Shown: positions 7,831-16,778, counted from the first letter of the stretch. The stretch is 64,000 nucleotides of DNA from Saccharofermentans sp. (GCA_016292135.1 JAEFAZ010000007.1:1-64000), one strand, 5' to 3'. Notes: a model not told the origin generated them from the letters alone. A program made the numbers and translations.

Positions 7831-8190
7831 AACTAAACAAACTACCGGGGATCTATGGTATCGGCGGACGATTATATTAGGAAAAAGCATGTTCCCAAAT
7901 TGTTCCCCAAAGATCCGAAAACGAAACGGAATACAAAGAATATAGGGATTTTTGCTACGAGATGTTGTGTTATAGAAATGAGATAGACACAACATATAGA
8001 AGTCCGCACAGAGTACGAATAGTCTACAAACGCTGGAAACGCCCGTAAATAGGGAGTTTTCAATTTCTATGTCAACAAAATGTCAACTGAAAATGAACCC
8101 AGACGCATTTTTAGAACAATCCACAACCGTGTTTTCCAGTCCAATTTGATGTCTGAAAAATGATATCAGGAGCTTTTTACTACGATGATA
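7831..8190. other. Gene-free stretch with decayed coding sequence
   Basis: About 360 bases without an intact gene. Plus-strand frames look coding-like but are broken: 7857-7985 starts MVSADDYIRKKHVPKLFPKD, and a different frame ending at 8048 reads ENETEYKEYRDFCYEMLCYR then RVRIVYKRWKRP. A shift of frame would join the two. ATGTCAAC is directly repeated at 8069-8076 and 8080-8087, which gives two TTGACA boxes on the minus strand. I cannot identify the parent gene. A decayed mobile-element or accessory gene is the simplest reading. Confidence 0.4.
7962..7995. repeat. 9-bp inverted repeat ATGTTGTGT / ACACAACAT
   Basis: Exact 9-bp arms at 7962-7970 and 7987-7995 with a 16-nt loop, inside the gene-free stretch. 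It could be an operator or RNA hairpin. No adjacent gene explains it. Confidence 0.4.
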
Positions 8191-8254
8191 TAATATGGGA
8201 GACAGAGGGAGATCCTTAGTCGGGAAAGTTTTAAAATTCTTAAAGAGGAAAACG

Positions 8255-9085
8255 ATGGCCAAGAAAAAAGCAACAATTAGCATACTGACTTTTGTGCTTT
8301 TGGCAGTAGTTTTTGGTACTGCAGTTTGGCCTAGTATATATGATTACCAGTGCAAAAATAGAGTTTACAGTGATATTGAAGCTGAGAGTAACTCTGTTGA
8401 AAGCTGCAATATAAGAATCATAGCTGTGTCGGAAAGAGAGGAAGAAAACGTAGTATCTATCTCGTACTCTGCGGGTGCAAGCGGGGTGATCTATGATTGT
8501 AAAGGCAGTGTTTATTATGCATTGACCGCATGTCATGTTGTCGATTCGAAAGATGCAAAAAGCTTCATTATTGCAACAACACTAACGCCTACTTATGGTG
8601 AATATAGAAAAGAAAAAGGACTAACAAGCCACATACCATTAACTGATTATTATGCACTAATGCCGGAAGCAAAAATCGAATACAGGAACGAAGAAAACGA
8701 TGTAGCCATCATTTCTTTTCAATATCCGGAGAAACTGGAAGTAGCTGAAATAACTTCGGAAAACCCGAATAAGGATGATAGAATCTTAGTAATTGGCAAT
8801 CCTGCTGATATGGAGAATCGCTTTGCTCATTCTTATGGTAAAATTGACTCTTCCCAAACGATTGCCTTTGATGCAAGAGATGGTCGATCGCCAACTCAAG
8901 TTTTGAAGCATAGTGCTTATGTGTCGCCAGGATATAGTGGTGGTGCTGTGTTTTCTGATCAGATGCAGTTAGTAGGGATCAACATCGGTGGTGGAACAGA
9001 TTTTTGGGGACGTTTTCGATATGGTGTAATGGTTCCAAGCTTGCAAATCAAGAAATGTATTGCTGATTGGAATAACCAACAGTAA
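8255..9085 (+). CDS. Membrane-anchored trypsin-like serine protease
   Basis: 276 residues. The N-terminal KKKATISILTFVLLAVVFGT is a signal anchor, so the protease domain lies outside the membrane. The catalytic triad is visible in order: H94 in ALTACHVV, D149 in NDVAII, S228 in PGYSGGAVF. This is the S1 chymotrypsin fold of the DegP/HtrA type, but no PDZ domain follows and the protein ends soon after the barrel. The start is taken at ATG 8255 behind AAGAGG; an upstream ATG at 8195 would add 20 basic residues. A TATAAT near 8190 may be the promoter. It stands alone, so its substrate is unknown. Confidence 0.85.
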   Translation: MAKKKATISILTFVLLAVVFGTAVWPSIYDYQCKNRVYSDIEAESNSVESCNIRIIAVSEREEENVVSISYSAGASGVIYDCKGSVYYALTACHVVDSKDAKSFIIATTLTPTYGEYRKEKGLTSHIPLTDYYALMPEAKIEYRNEENDVAIISFQYPEKLEVAEITSENPNKDDRILVIGNPADMENRFAHSYGKIDSSQTIAFDARDGRSPTQVLKHSAYVSPGYSGGAVFSDQMQLVGINIGGGTDFWGRFRYGVMVPSLQIKKCIADWNNQQ

Positions 9086-9165
9086 AAGTCGAATATAAGT
9101 ATATGGTTATTAAAGAATAAGGAGCTGAAAGATATGATAAATCACGATTACTGGAGAATCATCAA

Positions 9166-9738
9166 ATGAATGAACTTATATTTGAATCTTTTCCCGAGCT
9201 TAATACCCAAAGGCTTTTATTAAGACAGATCACTCAAGAAGATGATAAAAGTCTTTTAGAAGTCTTATCTGATGAAGATACCTGTGAATATCTGACACAT
9301 AATGCTGTTAATGATATGGAAAATATCAGAAGAATGATCGCCGGAATGCAGAGATTTTTTGATGAGAAACAGCGTATCAGGTGGGGGATTGCGCAAAAAA
9401 CGGATAATGTTTTAATCGGACACTGCGGCTTTTTCGATATTGATAAATTCAACTGCTCTGCAGAGATCAGTTACTGCTTGAAAAGAGGATCTTGGGGACA
9501 GGGAATTATGACAGAAGCAGTGGATGCAATGTTAAGATTCGGTTTTGAGGATTATGGATTTAACAGAATAGTTGCAAAGGTTATTAAGGGTAACGCAGGT
9601 TCGATTAAGGTGCTGCAGAAGCTCGGTTTTGTACAAGAAGGCATACTGCGGGAAAGCCTTTTAAAAAACGGGCAGTATCATGACCTTATTGTTTTTTCGG
9701 TCTTAAAGAGTGAATACCATACTTGCGATAAAGACTGA
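9166..9738 (+). CDS. GNAT acetyltransferase, RimJ/RimL type
   Basis: 190 residues. It opens FPELNTQRLLLRQITQEDDK, the RimJ/RimL first strand. The acetyl-CoA loop is KRGSWGQGIMTEAVDAMLRF, then NRIVAKVIKGNAGSIKVLQKLGF. The family acetylates N-terminal amines of ribosomal proteins, or other amines in relatives. It differs clearly from the GNAT gene at 1-481, which shares only the general pattern. It stands alone, with gaps of 80 and 250 nt on either side. Confidence 0.92.
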   Translation: MNELIFESFPELNTQRLLLRQITQEDDKSLLEVLSDEDTCEYLTHNAVNDMENIRRMIAGMQRFFDEKQRIRWGIAQKTDNVLIGHCGFFDIDKFNCSAEISYCLKRGSWGQGIMTEAVDAMLRFGFEDYGFNRIVAKVIKGNAGSIKVLQKLGFVQEGILRESLLKNGQYHDLIVFSVLKSEYHTCDKD

Positions 9739-9988
9739 TGTATGTTTTAATCTCTGTGTGAAACCTTTCTTTGATCTTTTATCCGGCATTATTCTCTGTT
9801 TTTAACAGTGCTTAAGAATAGTGCTATTTCATTTTGTTTGAGCATATAGTGTTTTTCGGGATCTATTCCCGTACTTATCGCTGCTTTTTTGGGAGAGGAT
9901 GAAGAGACGTCTTATAGGAAGGTGGTTCTGTTTCTGAATGAACAGAGCTTAGATAAAGATATTTTGAGTTTACGACAAGGAGATATAA
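9739..9988. other. Intergenic region, possible gene remnant
   Basis: 250 bases with no intact gene. From about 9860 to 9990 a start-less plus-strand frame reads IAAFLGEDEETSYRKVVLFL and further, which looks coding-like. It runs into the ribosome binding site of the next gene, so it may be the end of a lost gene. Identity unknown. Confidence 0.25.
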
Positions 9989-10981
9989 GTGGACAATTTA
10001 CTTGAAAATGCAAAAGATCTGTACGATCTGAACGGATATGAATTATACGATGTACCCGGCCATGAAGGCGGGCGGAATCTGGTATATGTATGTGTAAGAG
10101 AAGGGGAGCCGGAATATGTATTAAGGCTTTCCATGCTTGGCGACAGAGAAAAAGAGGATTATCTGGCAGAGGCAGAATTTATACATTATCTTGCTGTAAA
10201 CGGAGCCCCCGTGACGGATGTGATCCCGTCTTCAAACGGGAACTTTGTTGAATCGTTTTCTTCGGGAGAAAAAGAGTGTTTTGTGATGCTGTTTGCTTAT
10301 GCCAAAGGAATGCTGATCTCGGACAACGGATACAGATACAGGGACGGGGCACCGCTTGAAGAGTATTTCTATAACACGGGGAAAGCGTTAGGCGCGATCC
10401 ACAGGCTGTCCAAGGAATATAAGCCCGTGAATAAAAGACCGGAGTTTTTCGAAAAATACAACAATGAGCACATCGATGCTCTGATCCCCGACGGATACGA
10501 AGACCTGAAAAAAGCGATCGGGGAGAGGCTGGAAAGTTTTCGTGAGCTTCATTTGGATCCGGACGTTTACGGACTTGTTCATTTTGATTACAGTGACGGC
10601 AATTACCATGTTGACATGAACACCGGGGATATCACGGTATTTGATCTCGACAACTGTATCTATTGCTGGTATATGTTTGACCTGGCGAATCTCTGGATCC
10701 ATGGGACCGGATGGTATCAGGGTGAGCCGGATCCCGGAAAACGCATGGAGGGGATGAAAGGTTATTTTGATACGGTGCTGTCAGGATACAGGAGCGAGAC
10801 AGACATTTCCGAAGAGGAACTGTCGCAGCTGCAGCTGTTTATCGATATGGTCCTGATCGAGAACATTGTTGACGAGTGCGAGTGTTGCGCGCGTGAGGGA
10901 GAAGAACTTGATCCTGAAGATATCGAAGATGCGGCGGCATGTCTTATAAACCGGATACCATATGCAGGCTTTGGCGGATGA
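9989..10981 (+). CDS. APH/choline-kinase-like phosphotransferase
   Basis: 330 residues of the aminoglycoside phosphotransferase fold. The catalytic loop is GLVHFDYSDGNYHVD (H198, D200, N205) and the metal-binding motif is ITVFDLDNC (D219/D221). The N-lobe shows the nucleotide-binding lysine/arginine region EYVLRLSMLG. The start is GTG 9989, supported by AAGGAG at 9977-9982. Relatives phosphorylate aminoglycosides, homoserine, choline or sugars, and no nearby gene shows which. I would not call it antibiotic resistance without evidence. Confidence 0.88.
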   Translation: MDNLLENAKDLYDLNGYELYDVPGHEGGRNLVYVCVREGEPEYVLRLSMLGDREKEDYLAEAEFIHYLAVNGAPVTDVIPSSNGNFVESFSSGEKECFVMLFAYAKGMLISDNGYRYRDGAPLEEYFYNTGKALGAIHRLSKEYKPVNKRPEFFEKYNNEHIDALIPDGYEDLKKAIGERLESFRELHLDPDVYGLVHFDYSDGNYHVDMNTGDITVFDLDNCIYCWYMFDLANLWIHGTGWYQGEPDPGKRMEGMKGYFDTVLSGYRSETDISEEELSQLQLFIDMVLIENIVDECECCAREGEELDPEDIEDAAACLINRIPYAGFGG

Positions 10982-11055
10982 AATTTTATAATGTATCCGT
11001 TTGAGGACTTGAGACATTTGAAGTAGTAAAGAAAGTAACTCTTCCAAGAACCTAT

Positions 11056-11250
11056 ATGGCGATGGATGTGTACTGCACATATTCTGATGACGGCAAGACC
11101 CTGACGGTCCCCATCAGCAAATACGATTACGATAAAAGAAAATATATATACTGCAGATGCGAGTATGAGACGAAAGATTATACTCTGCTGAGTCAAACGG
11201 AGATCCCCCGTCAGGAGGTGGACCTCTGGACTGATTCAAAGGAAGACTGA
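11056..11250 (+). CDS. Small hypothetical protein, possibly a fragment
   Basis: 64 residues (MAMDVYCTYSDDGK onward), rich in Tyr, Asp and Lys, with no signal peptide or recognisable domain. No ribosome binding site precedes ATG 11056. The frame is open upstream to 11005 and reads VVKKVTLPRTY just ahead of the ATG, which looks like a continuing protein, so this may be the tail of a decayed longer gene. Kept at low confidence. Confidence 0.35.
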   Translation: MAMDVYCTYSDDGKTLTVPISKYDYDKRKYIYCRCEYETKDYTLLSQTEIPRQEVDLWTDSKED

Positions 11251-11296
11251 CCGCATGATATAATGATCATACCAGTCAATATGGAGGTGCTTGATC

Positions 11297-12070
11297 ATGG
11301 CTAACGCTTCTGTTTTTTCGTTGATTATCCTGATCAGTGTGATCGCAGTTATTGCAGGGATCGCCCTGCTGATAATATCGATAGTCTTTACGGCAAAAGG
11401 CAAGAAGGGATTCATTGCCGGCATTATAACCGGTGCGGTCATCGGTCTGGCCGGAGTGATGTTTTTCACATACGGAGCATTCGGAGCGCTTGTATCCGGC
11501 GTAAGCACTGCAGCGAGCGATCTTGCATCGACAGAGTTTACTCCGGCTGAAGGTTCCAGACCGATCTCAGGGACATTGAAGATCAACGGCGATGAGGTAA
11601 AGCTTCCCTGTATGGTTACCGATCTGACCAAATTGGGATATAACACAGACTTCGAGTATTTTAATTCCAATATAACACTGTGGCCCATGGGCAGTGATAA
11701 TTCACATCACGATGCTCCGCAGTTCTACGCATATATAGACCGCAGTTATGGTTATAAAAGTTATGATCACGTAAAAGGAAGTGATCAGGTCGATGCTGTT
11801 ATGGTCAGGCATGATGGAGGGATCGATTTTGAGCTTAACGATATTTCATTCGGTATGAGAAAAGAAGCTTTCATCAAAGAATACGGAACACCCGCTTATG
11901 AGATAGACGATTCGTTCTTTGGAGACAGCCTGTATTATCTGGGCGATAACGATGTTATCTACAGATTCAATTTCGGTGCTGACGGTAGTTCAGATAACCC
12001 GCTTGTCGGGCTAATGGCAGGAACATCAGAATATATGAAATTGGAAATGAAAGGGCTTTATCATAACTGA
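11297..12070 (+). CDS. Membrane protein with two N-terminal TM segments
   Basis: 257 residues. Segments LIILISVIAVIAGIALLIIS and FIAGIITGAVIGLAGVMFFT are transmembrane. The remaining ~170 residues are soluble and probably outside, with a pattern (ISGTLKINGDEVKLPCMVTD; ISFGMRKEAFIKEYGTPAYE) like the small sensor or assembly modules of Clostridia. Start ATG 11297 lies 9 nt after GGAGG; the TTG two codons earlier is less likely. A TATAAT at 11259-11264 is the probable -10. Function unknown. It precedes the tandem acyltransferase gene, separated by 163 nt. Confidence 0.75.
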   Translation: MANASVFSLIILISVIAVIAGIALLIISIVFTAKGKKGFIAGIITGAVIGLAGVMFFTYGAFGALVSGVSTAASDLASTEFTPAEGSRPISGTLKINGDEVKLPCMVTDLTKLGYNTDFEYFNSNITLWPMGSDNSHHDAPQFYAYIDRSYGYKSYDHVKGSDQVDAVMVRHDGGIDFELNDISFGMRKEAFIKEYGTPAYEIDDSFFGDSLYYLGDNDVIYRFNFGADGSSDNPLVGLMAGTSEYMKLEMKGLYHN

Positions 12071-12233
12071 TCTGTTGCCGGATCTGATGAGAATTGTCAA
12101 CGGGTTCCCGCTTGTAAACTCAAAGTAGATTATACCCGCAAATGCCTGAAGACATTGCATTCTACCAACGGTCGATTGATAGGATCATCCCGAACTGATA
12201 AATTATGATCAGCTAATCATCAGGAGGTGCCCT

Positions 12234-15137
12234 ATGAGTTACCGGAAAATCTTATGCTTTTTGATCTCGGCCGTTCTGGTCTTATCAACATTCTTTACAG
12301 TATCTTTGGCAGACGGCACGGAGGACGGGCAGATCTGTACGACCGAAAGCGGGATCACGCTGACTGTTCCGCCGGAATATGTGAATGTTATATGGAACGG
12401 TATGGACGAAGATGATCCGTTCCTGAAAGAATTGGGAGTTGATAAGGAAACGATCACGCAGGGCGGGATGGAACTCCAAACTTCAAAGTATGACGGCGGC
12501 GACAGTTGGATCTTTGTTATTGTTTACGAGACGAAAGTAGCTTCGGATCTGAATTCCGGGTTTGCTGACAAGATCCGCGGGATGTCACCTGACAGTTTCC
12601 AAAGAACAGAGATGTTCGGGTACGGTATGGAGGAAAAATCCGGCTTCCCCTTTTACAAGATCGTTTATCAGGTATCCGGAGATTCGGTCTTAAGACTGAA
12701 CCAGTACTCCCTGATAACAGCTTCCGGTAAGATGCATCAGTTCAATTTTATGCTGATGAACGCTACGGATGGCAAAAAGACTTCCTTTACCGATGAAGAG
12801 ATCAGGCAGCTGGATGAAGCAACTGAAAGCTTTATGGGTTCAGTTAAGCTGTCGGATGAGCTCGCTTCTGACGTGATAAGTCCGGAAGGAGCTGAACTCT
12901 TTAAGATCGTGAATGGAGGCTCAACAGATAATTCTCAGGAAAACGATTCTAAGGCCGGGACTTCCGTAATGCCTTTCTTCAAAGCTCTCACAAATTATAA
13001 CCTCCCTGTATATATTGTTCTTATTGCCCTTGCGCTGCTTTTGCTGTTGGGAAGCAAGCCCTCAAAACTGCATGAATGGCAGGAGGAACCGCTCTCTCTT
13101 GATGCGTCTAAAGCGATAAAGGGATTTGCCGCAGTAGCCGTCATCCTTCACCATCTTGCGCAGGAACTGGCGGAACAGGCGGATGCGATAGGCTTCTTCG
13201 ATGACCGGGGAGTTCTCTTTGTAGGTATCTTTTTCTTCTTTTCGGGCTACGGACTATATACGAGCCTGAAGACAAAAGAGAATTACCTTAAGGGGTTCCT
13301 CAAAAAGCGCCTGTTGACGATATTGATACCTTTCTATATGTGCATCCTGGTATTTACTATAGCGGCATTTATCTGCGGCAAGAGATTTACTCCCCCGGAG
13401 TTACTGGCTGTCCTCTCAGGATGGTCGCTCATAAATATGCACATGTGGTATATTGTCGAGATCGCGGTATTGTATCTTGCTTTCTTCCTGATCTACCGCC
13501 TTATAAAGAACCGTACGGCTGCTACTGTTGTCATGGCTCTGTTCGTTATAGCGATGATGACGGGAAGCTTCCTGCTCTGCCACGGCAAAGACATGTCCTG
13601 CAGTTACTGGTTCCAGGGCGAGTGGTGGTATAACTCCTCACTCCTTTTCGTGACCGGTATCATCTTCTCCAAACACGCTGACGGTATCCGCAGGATCGCA
13701 AGGAAAGCGTATGCGGTACTGCTTCCCGTTTGTGCTGCTCTTACGTTTGTATTGGGACTCCAGACCCAATATATGCTCAAGACATATTCATACTGGAGCG
13801 AGACTCCGGGGCAGGATCCCAAATACCTTGATAAGATCCGCTGCCTGTCAGTTCAGTTACCGTGGGTAATAGTCTTCGTATGCCTGGTTCTTCTCATCAT
13901 GATGAAGGTCAGGTTCGGCAATCCGGTCCTTAAGTTCCTCGGCACCATATCCCTTGAGCTCTACCTCATACATAATCTCTTCCTCAAAGGACTTCATGAC
14001 GGCACTGTTTTCATGGTAACGAATCCCGGAATGTATATCATCCTTACTATCCTTTTGTCTGTCGGTCTTGCAACTGTCATAAGCGGTGTCGATAAGTTCC
14101 TGATCGCGCTTATCAAAGGAAAGAATAATACTTTGGCTGAGCCTGCTTTGAAGACTCCTTCCCACATCCATTCGATAGATGTGATGAGGATCGTTATGGC
14201 ATTCCTGGTAATCGTCATTCACTTGCCCTTTGACGGCAAGGCAGGCGAAGTCTTCATCACTTACGGAAAGACAGCCGTACCCTTCTTCCTTGTAGTCTGC
14301 GGCTATTTCCTTTACCGTGAAGACAGCAAGGAGATGATGAAGCGCCTCTTGAAACAGACTAAGAGGATACTCATTTTCTTCGTTGCATCCAATATATTCT
14401 ATATGGGCTTCCGTGCGATCTATCTGAGAGTTACGGAGGGCAGCTTTAAGGGCATGGCCGAATGCTTTACTCCCAAGGCGCTTACTGATTTCCTGCTCTA
14501 TAACTTCTCGCCTTTCTCGGAGCACCTCTGGTACTTAGGATCGCTTCTCTATGCACTTCTCATCATGCTGTTGCTGAATAAGCTCAAGGTCATGAAATAT
14601 GCGATGTTTATAGCTCCTGTCCTTGTTGCGGGCTATGTCGTTCTGTCGCATATGGGTGTCGGCGAAAGCTATCAGCTCCGTAATGCGGTCCTGGTCGGAC
14701 TCGGATATACGATGATGGGTATGCTCATCAGGAGGTTCGAAAAGAAGATCCTTGATCACAAGGCCACGGCTCCCGTACTTTGGATCGTATTCATCATATG
14801 CTGCGTGACTGCCATCCTCGAGCTTAACCACTATAAGCTTGGGACCGCCGTTCCGTTCGTAAGCTGTGAGATCCTTATATATGTGATCGCTCTTCTCTGC
14901 CTTAAGTATCCGGACTTTGGCAAAGGAACATTTGCAGAGTGGCTCGGCCGTGAGTGCTCACTTACGGTATACATCATGCACATCGCAGTCATGTACCTGT
15001 TCATCATGACCGGCAACGACGGATTCTTCGGCAAATACGGAGCAATAACGGTATTTGTTACAACAACCGTGATCGCAGCACTCTATAAGAACATAAAGAA
15101 TGCCATAACAGACAAAAAGAAGCAGGCTGATACCTGA
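12234..15137 (+). CDS. Tandem acyltransferase-3 fusion with secreted N-terminal domain
   Basis: 967 residues in four parts. Residues 1-26 are a signal peptide (ILCFLISAVLVLSTFFTVSL). Residues ~27-250 are an extracytoplasmic domain I do not recognise. A TM segment (LPVYIVLIALALLLLLG) leads into acyltransferase-3 domain A at ~288-620, opening SLDASKAIKGFAAVAVILHH with SGYGLY at 337. Domain B at ~645-960 opens SIDVMRIVMAFLVIVIHLPF with CGYFLY at 689. The family O-acetylates or otherwise acylates cell-surface glycans using an N-terminal histidine, present in both halves (H306/H307 and the IHLPF histidine). Domain A resembles the separate gene at 15611 (shared GEWWYN and KxGNPVxKFxGxISLE). Start behind AGGAGG. 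The domain boundaries are by eye. Confidence 0.85.
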   Translation: MSYRKILCFLISAVLVLSTFFTVSLADGTEDGQICTTESGITLTVPPEYVNVIWNGMDEDDPFLKELGVDKETITQGGMELQTSKYDGGDSWIFVIVYETKVASDLNSGFADKIRGMSPDSFQRTEMFGYGMEEKSGFPFYKIVYQVSGDSVLRLNQYSLITASGKMHQFNFMLMNATDGKKTSFTDEEIRQLDEATESFMGSVKLSDELASDVISPEGAELFKIVNGGSTDNSQENDSKAGTSVMPFFKALTNYNLPVYIVLIALALLLLLGSKPSKLHEWQEEPLSLDASKAIKGFAAVAVILHHLAQELAEQADAIGFFDDRGVLFVGIFFFFSGYGLYTSLKTKENYLKGFLKKRLLTILIPFYMCILVFTIAAFICGKRFTPPELLAVLSGWSLINMHMWYIVEIAVLYLAFFLIYRLIKNRTAATVVMALFVIAMMTGSFLLCHGKDMSCSYWFQGEWWYNSSLLFVTGIIFSKHADGIRRIARKAYAVLLPVCAALTFVLGLQTQYMLKTYSYWSETPGQDPKYLDKIRCLSVQLPWVIVFVCLVLLIMMKVRFGNPVLKFLGTISLELYLIHNLFLKGLHDGTVFMVTNPGMYIILTILLSVGLATVISGVDKFLIALIKGKNNTLAEPALKTPSHIHSIDVMRIVMAFLVIVIHLPFDGKAGEVFITYGKTAVPFFLVVCGYFLYREDSKEMMKRLLKQTKRILIFFVASNIFYMGFRAIYLRVTEGSFKGMAECFTPKALTDFLLYNFSPFSEHLWYLGSLLYALLIMLLLNKLKVMKYAMFIAPVLVAGYVVLSHMGVGESYQLRNAVLVGLGYTMMGMLIRRFEKKILDHKATAPVLWIVFIICCVTAILELNHYKLGTAVPFVSCEILIYVIALLCLKYPDFGKGTFAEWLGRECSLTVYIMHIAVMYLFIMTGNDGFFGKYGAITVFVTTTVIAALYKNIKNAITDKKKQADT

Positions 15138-15164
15138 TCTTAGGGGTTCTTGTATTCGGGACGA

Positions 15165-15243
15165 CAACTCGGTTATAATTTGCTTACTGAGGTAACAAGT
15201 CTTAATGGACAAAGAAAAAACAGGACAACTTATAACCGAGTTG
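15165..15243. promoter_or_regulatory. Promoter and exact 14-bp inverted repeat around the XRE-TM gene start
   Basis: CAACTCGGTTATAA at 15165-15178 covers the -10 (TATAAT 15174-15179; weak TTGTAT -35 at 15150). Its exact reverse complement TTATAACCGAGTTG lies at 15230-15243, inside codons 9-13 of the XRE gene. The first copy should lie upstream of the transcript start, so this looks like a pair of DNA operator sites rather than an RNA hairpin. The XRE protein encoded here is the obvious candidate ligand. Confidence 0.65.
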
Positions 15244-15594
15244 CGTAAAGAGAAGGGACTTACCCAGAAGCAGCTCGCCGATGCTTTGAACGTTACGGAC
15301 AAGGCTGTTTCCAAGTGGGAACGGGGCTTAAGTTTCCCAGACATCTCAATGCTTGAACCCATATCAGAACTGCTGGGGGTCTCCATAATGGAGATCCTTG
15401 CCGGTGAACGGCAAAACGGAGAAGGTACACTTACGCGCGAGGAGGCACAGGATCTTATCAACGCTTCCGTCGAGCTAGGTGACGAAGAGATCAGGCATAA
15501 GAAGGAGAGGAGCAGATTTATAATCATAATCCTCATTGTCGTAACGATGCTCTTGATATCGATAACGCTGAACGTTATCAGTTTGCTGAGATGA
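15205..15594 (+). CDS. XRE regulator with C-terminal membrane anchor
   Basis: 129 residues. Residues 5-65 form a Cro/CI helix-turn-helix (ITELRKEKGLTQKQLADALN, KAVSKWERGLSFPDISMLEP). A linker follows, then one C-terminal TM segment (FIIIILIVVTMLLISITLNV). The membrane tether suggests it senses something at the envelope while bound to DNA. It sits 67 nt after the tandem acyltransferase gene and 16 nt before another acyltransferase, and is probably co-transcribed with the latter. It is likely autoregulated through the 14-bp repeats that flank its start. Confidence 0.9.
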   Translation: MDKEKTGQLITELRKEKGLTQKQLADALNVTDKAVSKWERGLSFPDISMLEPISELLGVSIMEILAGERQNGEGTLTREEAQDLINASVELGDEEIRHKKERSRFIIIILIVVTMLLISITLNVISLLR

Positions 15595-15610
15595 GGAAAG
15601 GAGGAGACCG

Positions 15611-16768
15611 GTGGATCTGACGATCGCTCTGTACATTTGTTTAGCCGTACTTGGTGTGATCCTTTTCGCGGGGTCGTCGATAAGGCCTGTATCTGATGCG
15701 GCATTTTTCGACCGTGTATCGAGCAAAGAGATCCAGGGCGCTCTGGCTGTCTTTATCATCTTCCACCAGACCGTTGTCGCGCTGGAAGCAAACGGTGAAG
15801 CCGGAGACATGGAATTCTTCTACTATTACGGGATCCTTGCGGTCGCTTTCTTCTTCTTCAGCTCGGGATTCGGTCTTTTGAAACGCCGGATGACCGACGA
15901 ACACTATATCAAGGGCTTTATGAGAAGAAGGATATTTACGGTCCTTGTTCCCTTCTTCATCTGTAATTACATCTATTTAACCGATGCCTTGCTAAACAAC
16001 ATCATCTTCCGTAAGAGCTTCGGATTCGGAGAAGTTATCTTAAGTTTCTTCGGAATATTCCTTGTAAATAACGAGATGTGGTTTGCTGTTGAGATCATGA
16101 TCCTGTACGCTGCATTCAGGCTTGTTTTCGCGAAGATCAGGAAACCTCTTACAGGCATTATCATCATGACCTGTGTGGTCCTTATCATGATGACGATAGG
16201 TCTTTTCTCAGGTCATTCGACCACGGGCATCATGTCCTATTGGTTTAAGGGCGAGTGGTGGTACAACACGATCTTTATGTTCCCTATAGGAATGCTCTAT
16301 GCATATAAGGAAGAGCAGATCAACAAGGTTATAAAGAAGGCCTTCGCATCGATCCTTATCGCATCATCCATCCTGTTCATTATCATGGATCATATCCACA
16401 GGAACCTTATCTCAATAAGCATCTACTGGACAGAAGATTATAAACCCCATCATATCCTCGACAAGCTCACGGGACTGGGTCAGGAGACTTTGTTCGAACT
16501 TATCTTCCTGATCCTTGTCATCACCCTTATGTCGCGCATCAAGATCGGCAATCCCGTGATAAAGTTCTTCGGTAAGATCTCTCTTGAAGTGATAATGCTG
16601 AACTATCTGATGATCGATAAGCTCTACTTCCTGTATACGATGTACGGGATCGGAGTCTATCTGCCTGCAGTGGTAACAGGCACTATCGTCAGCGCATCCC
16701 TTGTCTATCTGGTCAAGAACATCGTCCTTGAAAGAAGGTCAGGCCTGTTCGACGGCAAAGTAACCTGA
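15611..16768 (+). CDS. Acyltransferase-3 family membrane protein
   Basis: 385 residues, about ten membrane segments. The N-terminal core SSKEIQGALAVFIIFHQTVV carries the candidate catalytic histidine, and FFFFSSGFGLL is the second family motif. The central FKGEWWYNTIFMFPIGMLYA and IKIGNPVIKFFGKISLEVIM parallel domain A of the 967-residue protein closely enough to suggest paralogy. Start is GTG 15611 behind AGGAGG. It probably acylates a surface polymer. It follows the XRE-TM gene by 16 nt. Confidence 0.87.
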   Translation: MDLTIALYICLAVLGVILFAGSSIRPVSDAAFFDRVSSKEIQGALAVFIIFHQTVVALEANGEAGDMEFFYYYGILAVAFFFFSSGFGLLKRRMTDEHYIKGFMRRRIFTVLVPFFICNYIYLTDALLNNIIFRKSFGFGEVILSFFGIFLVNNEMWFAVEIMILYAAFRLVFAKIRKPLTGIIIMTCVVLIMMTIGLFSGHSTTGIMSYWFKGEWWYNTIFMFPIGMLYAYKEEQINKVIKKAFASILIASSILFIIMDHIHRNLISISIYWTEDYKPHHILDKLTGLGQETLFELIFLILVITLMSRIKIGNPVIKFFGKISLEVIMLNYLMIDKLYFLYTMYGIGVYLPAVVTGTIVSASLVYLVKNIVLERRSGLFDGKVT

Positions 16769-16778
16769 TGGAGAACTT

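Noticed and set aside
7831..8190. Integrase or attachment site
   Set aside because: Direct and inverted repeats are present, but no recombinase motif or tRNA end was found.
8195..8254. 20-residue N-terminal extension of the serine protease
   Set aside because: ATG 8255 has a better ribosome binding site and gives a normal signal anchor; the extension is only possible.
9989..10981. Calling the APH-like gene an aminoglycoside resistance gene
   Set aside because: The fold is shared by many kinases, and nothing in sequence or context points to that substrate.
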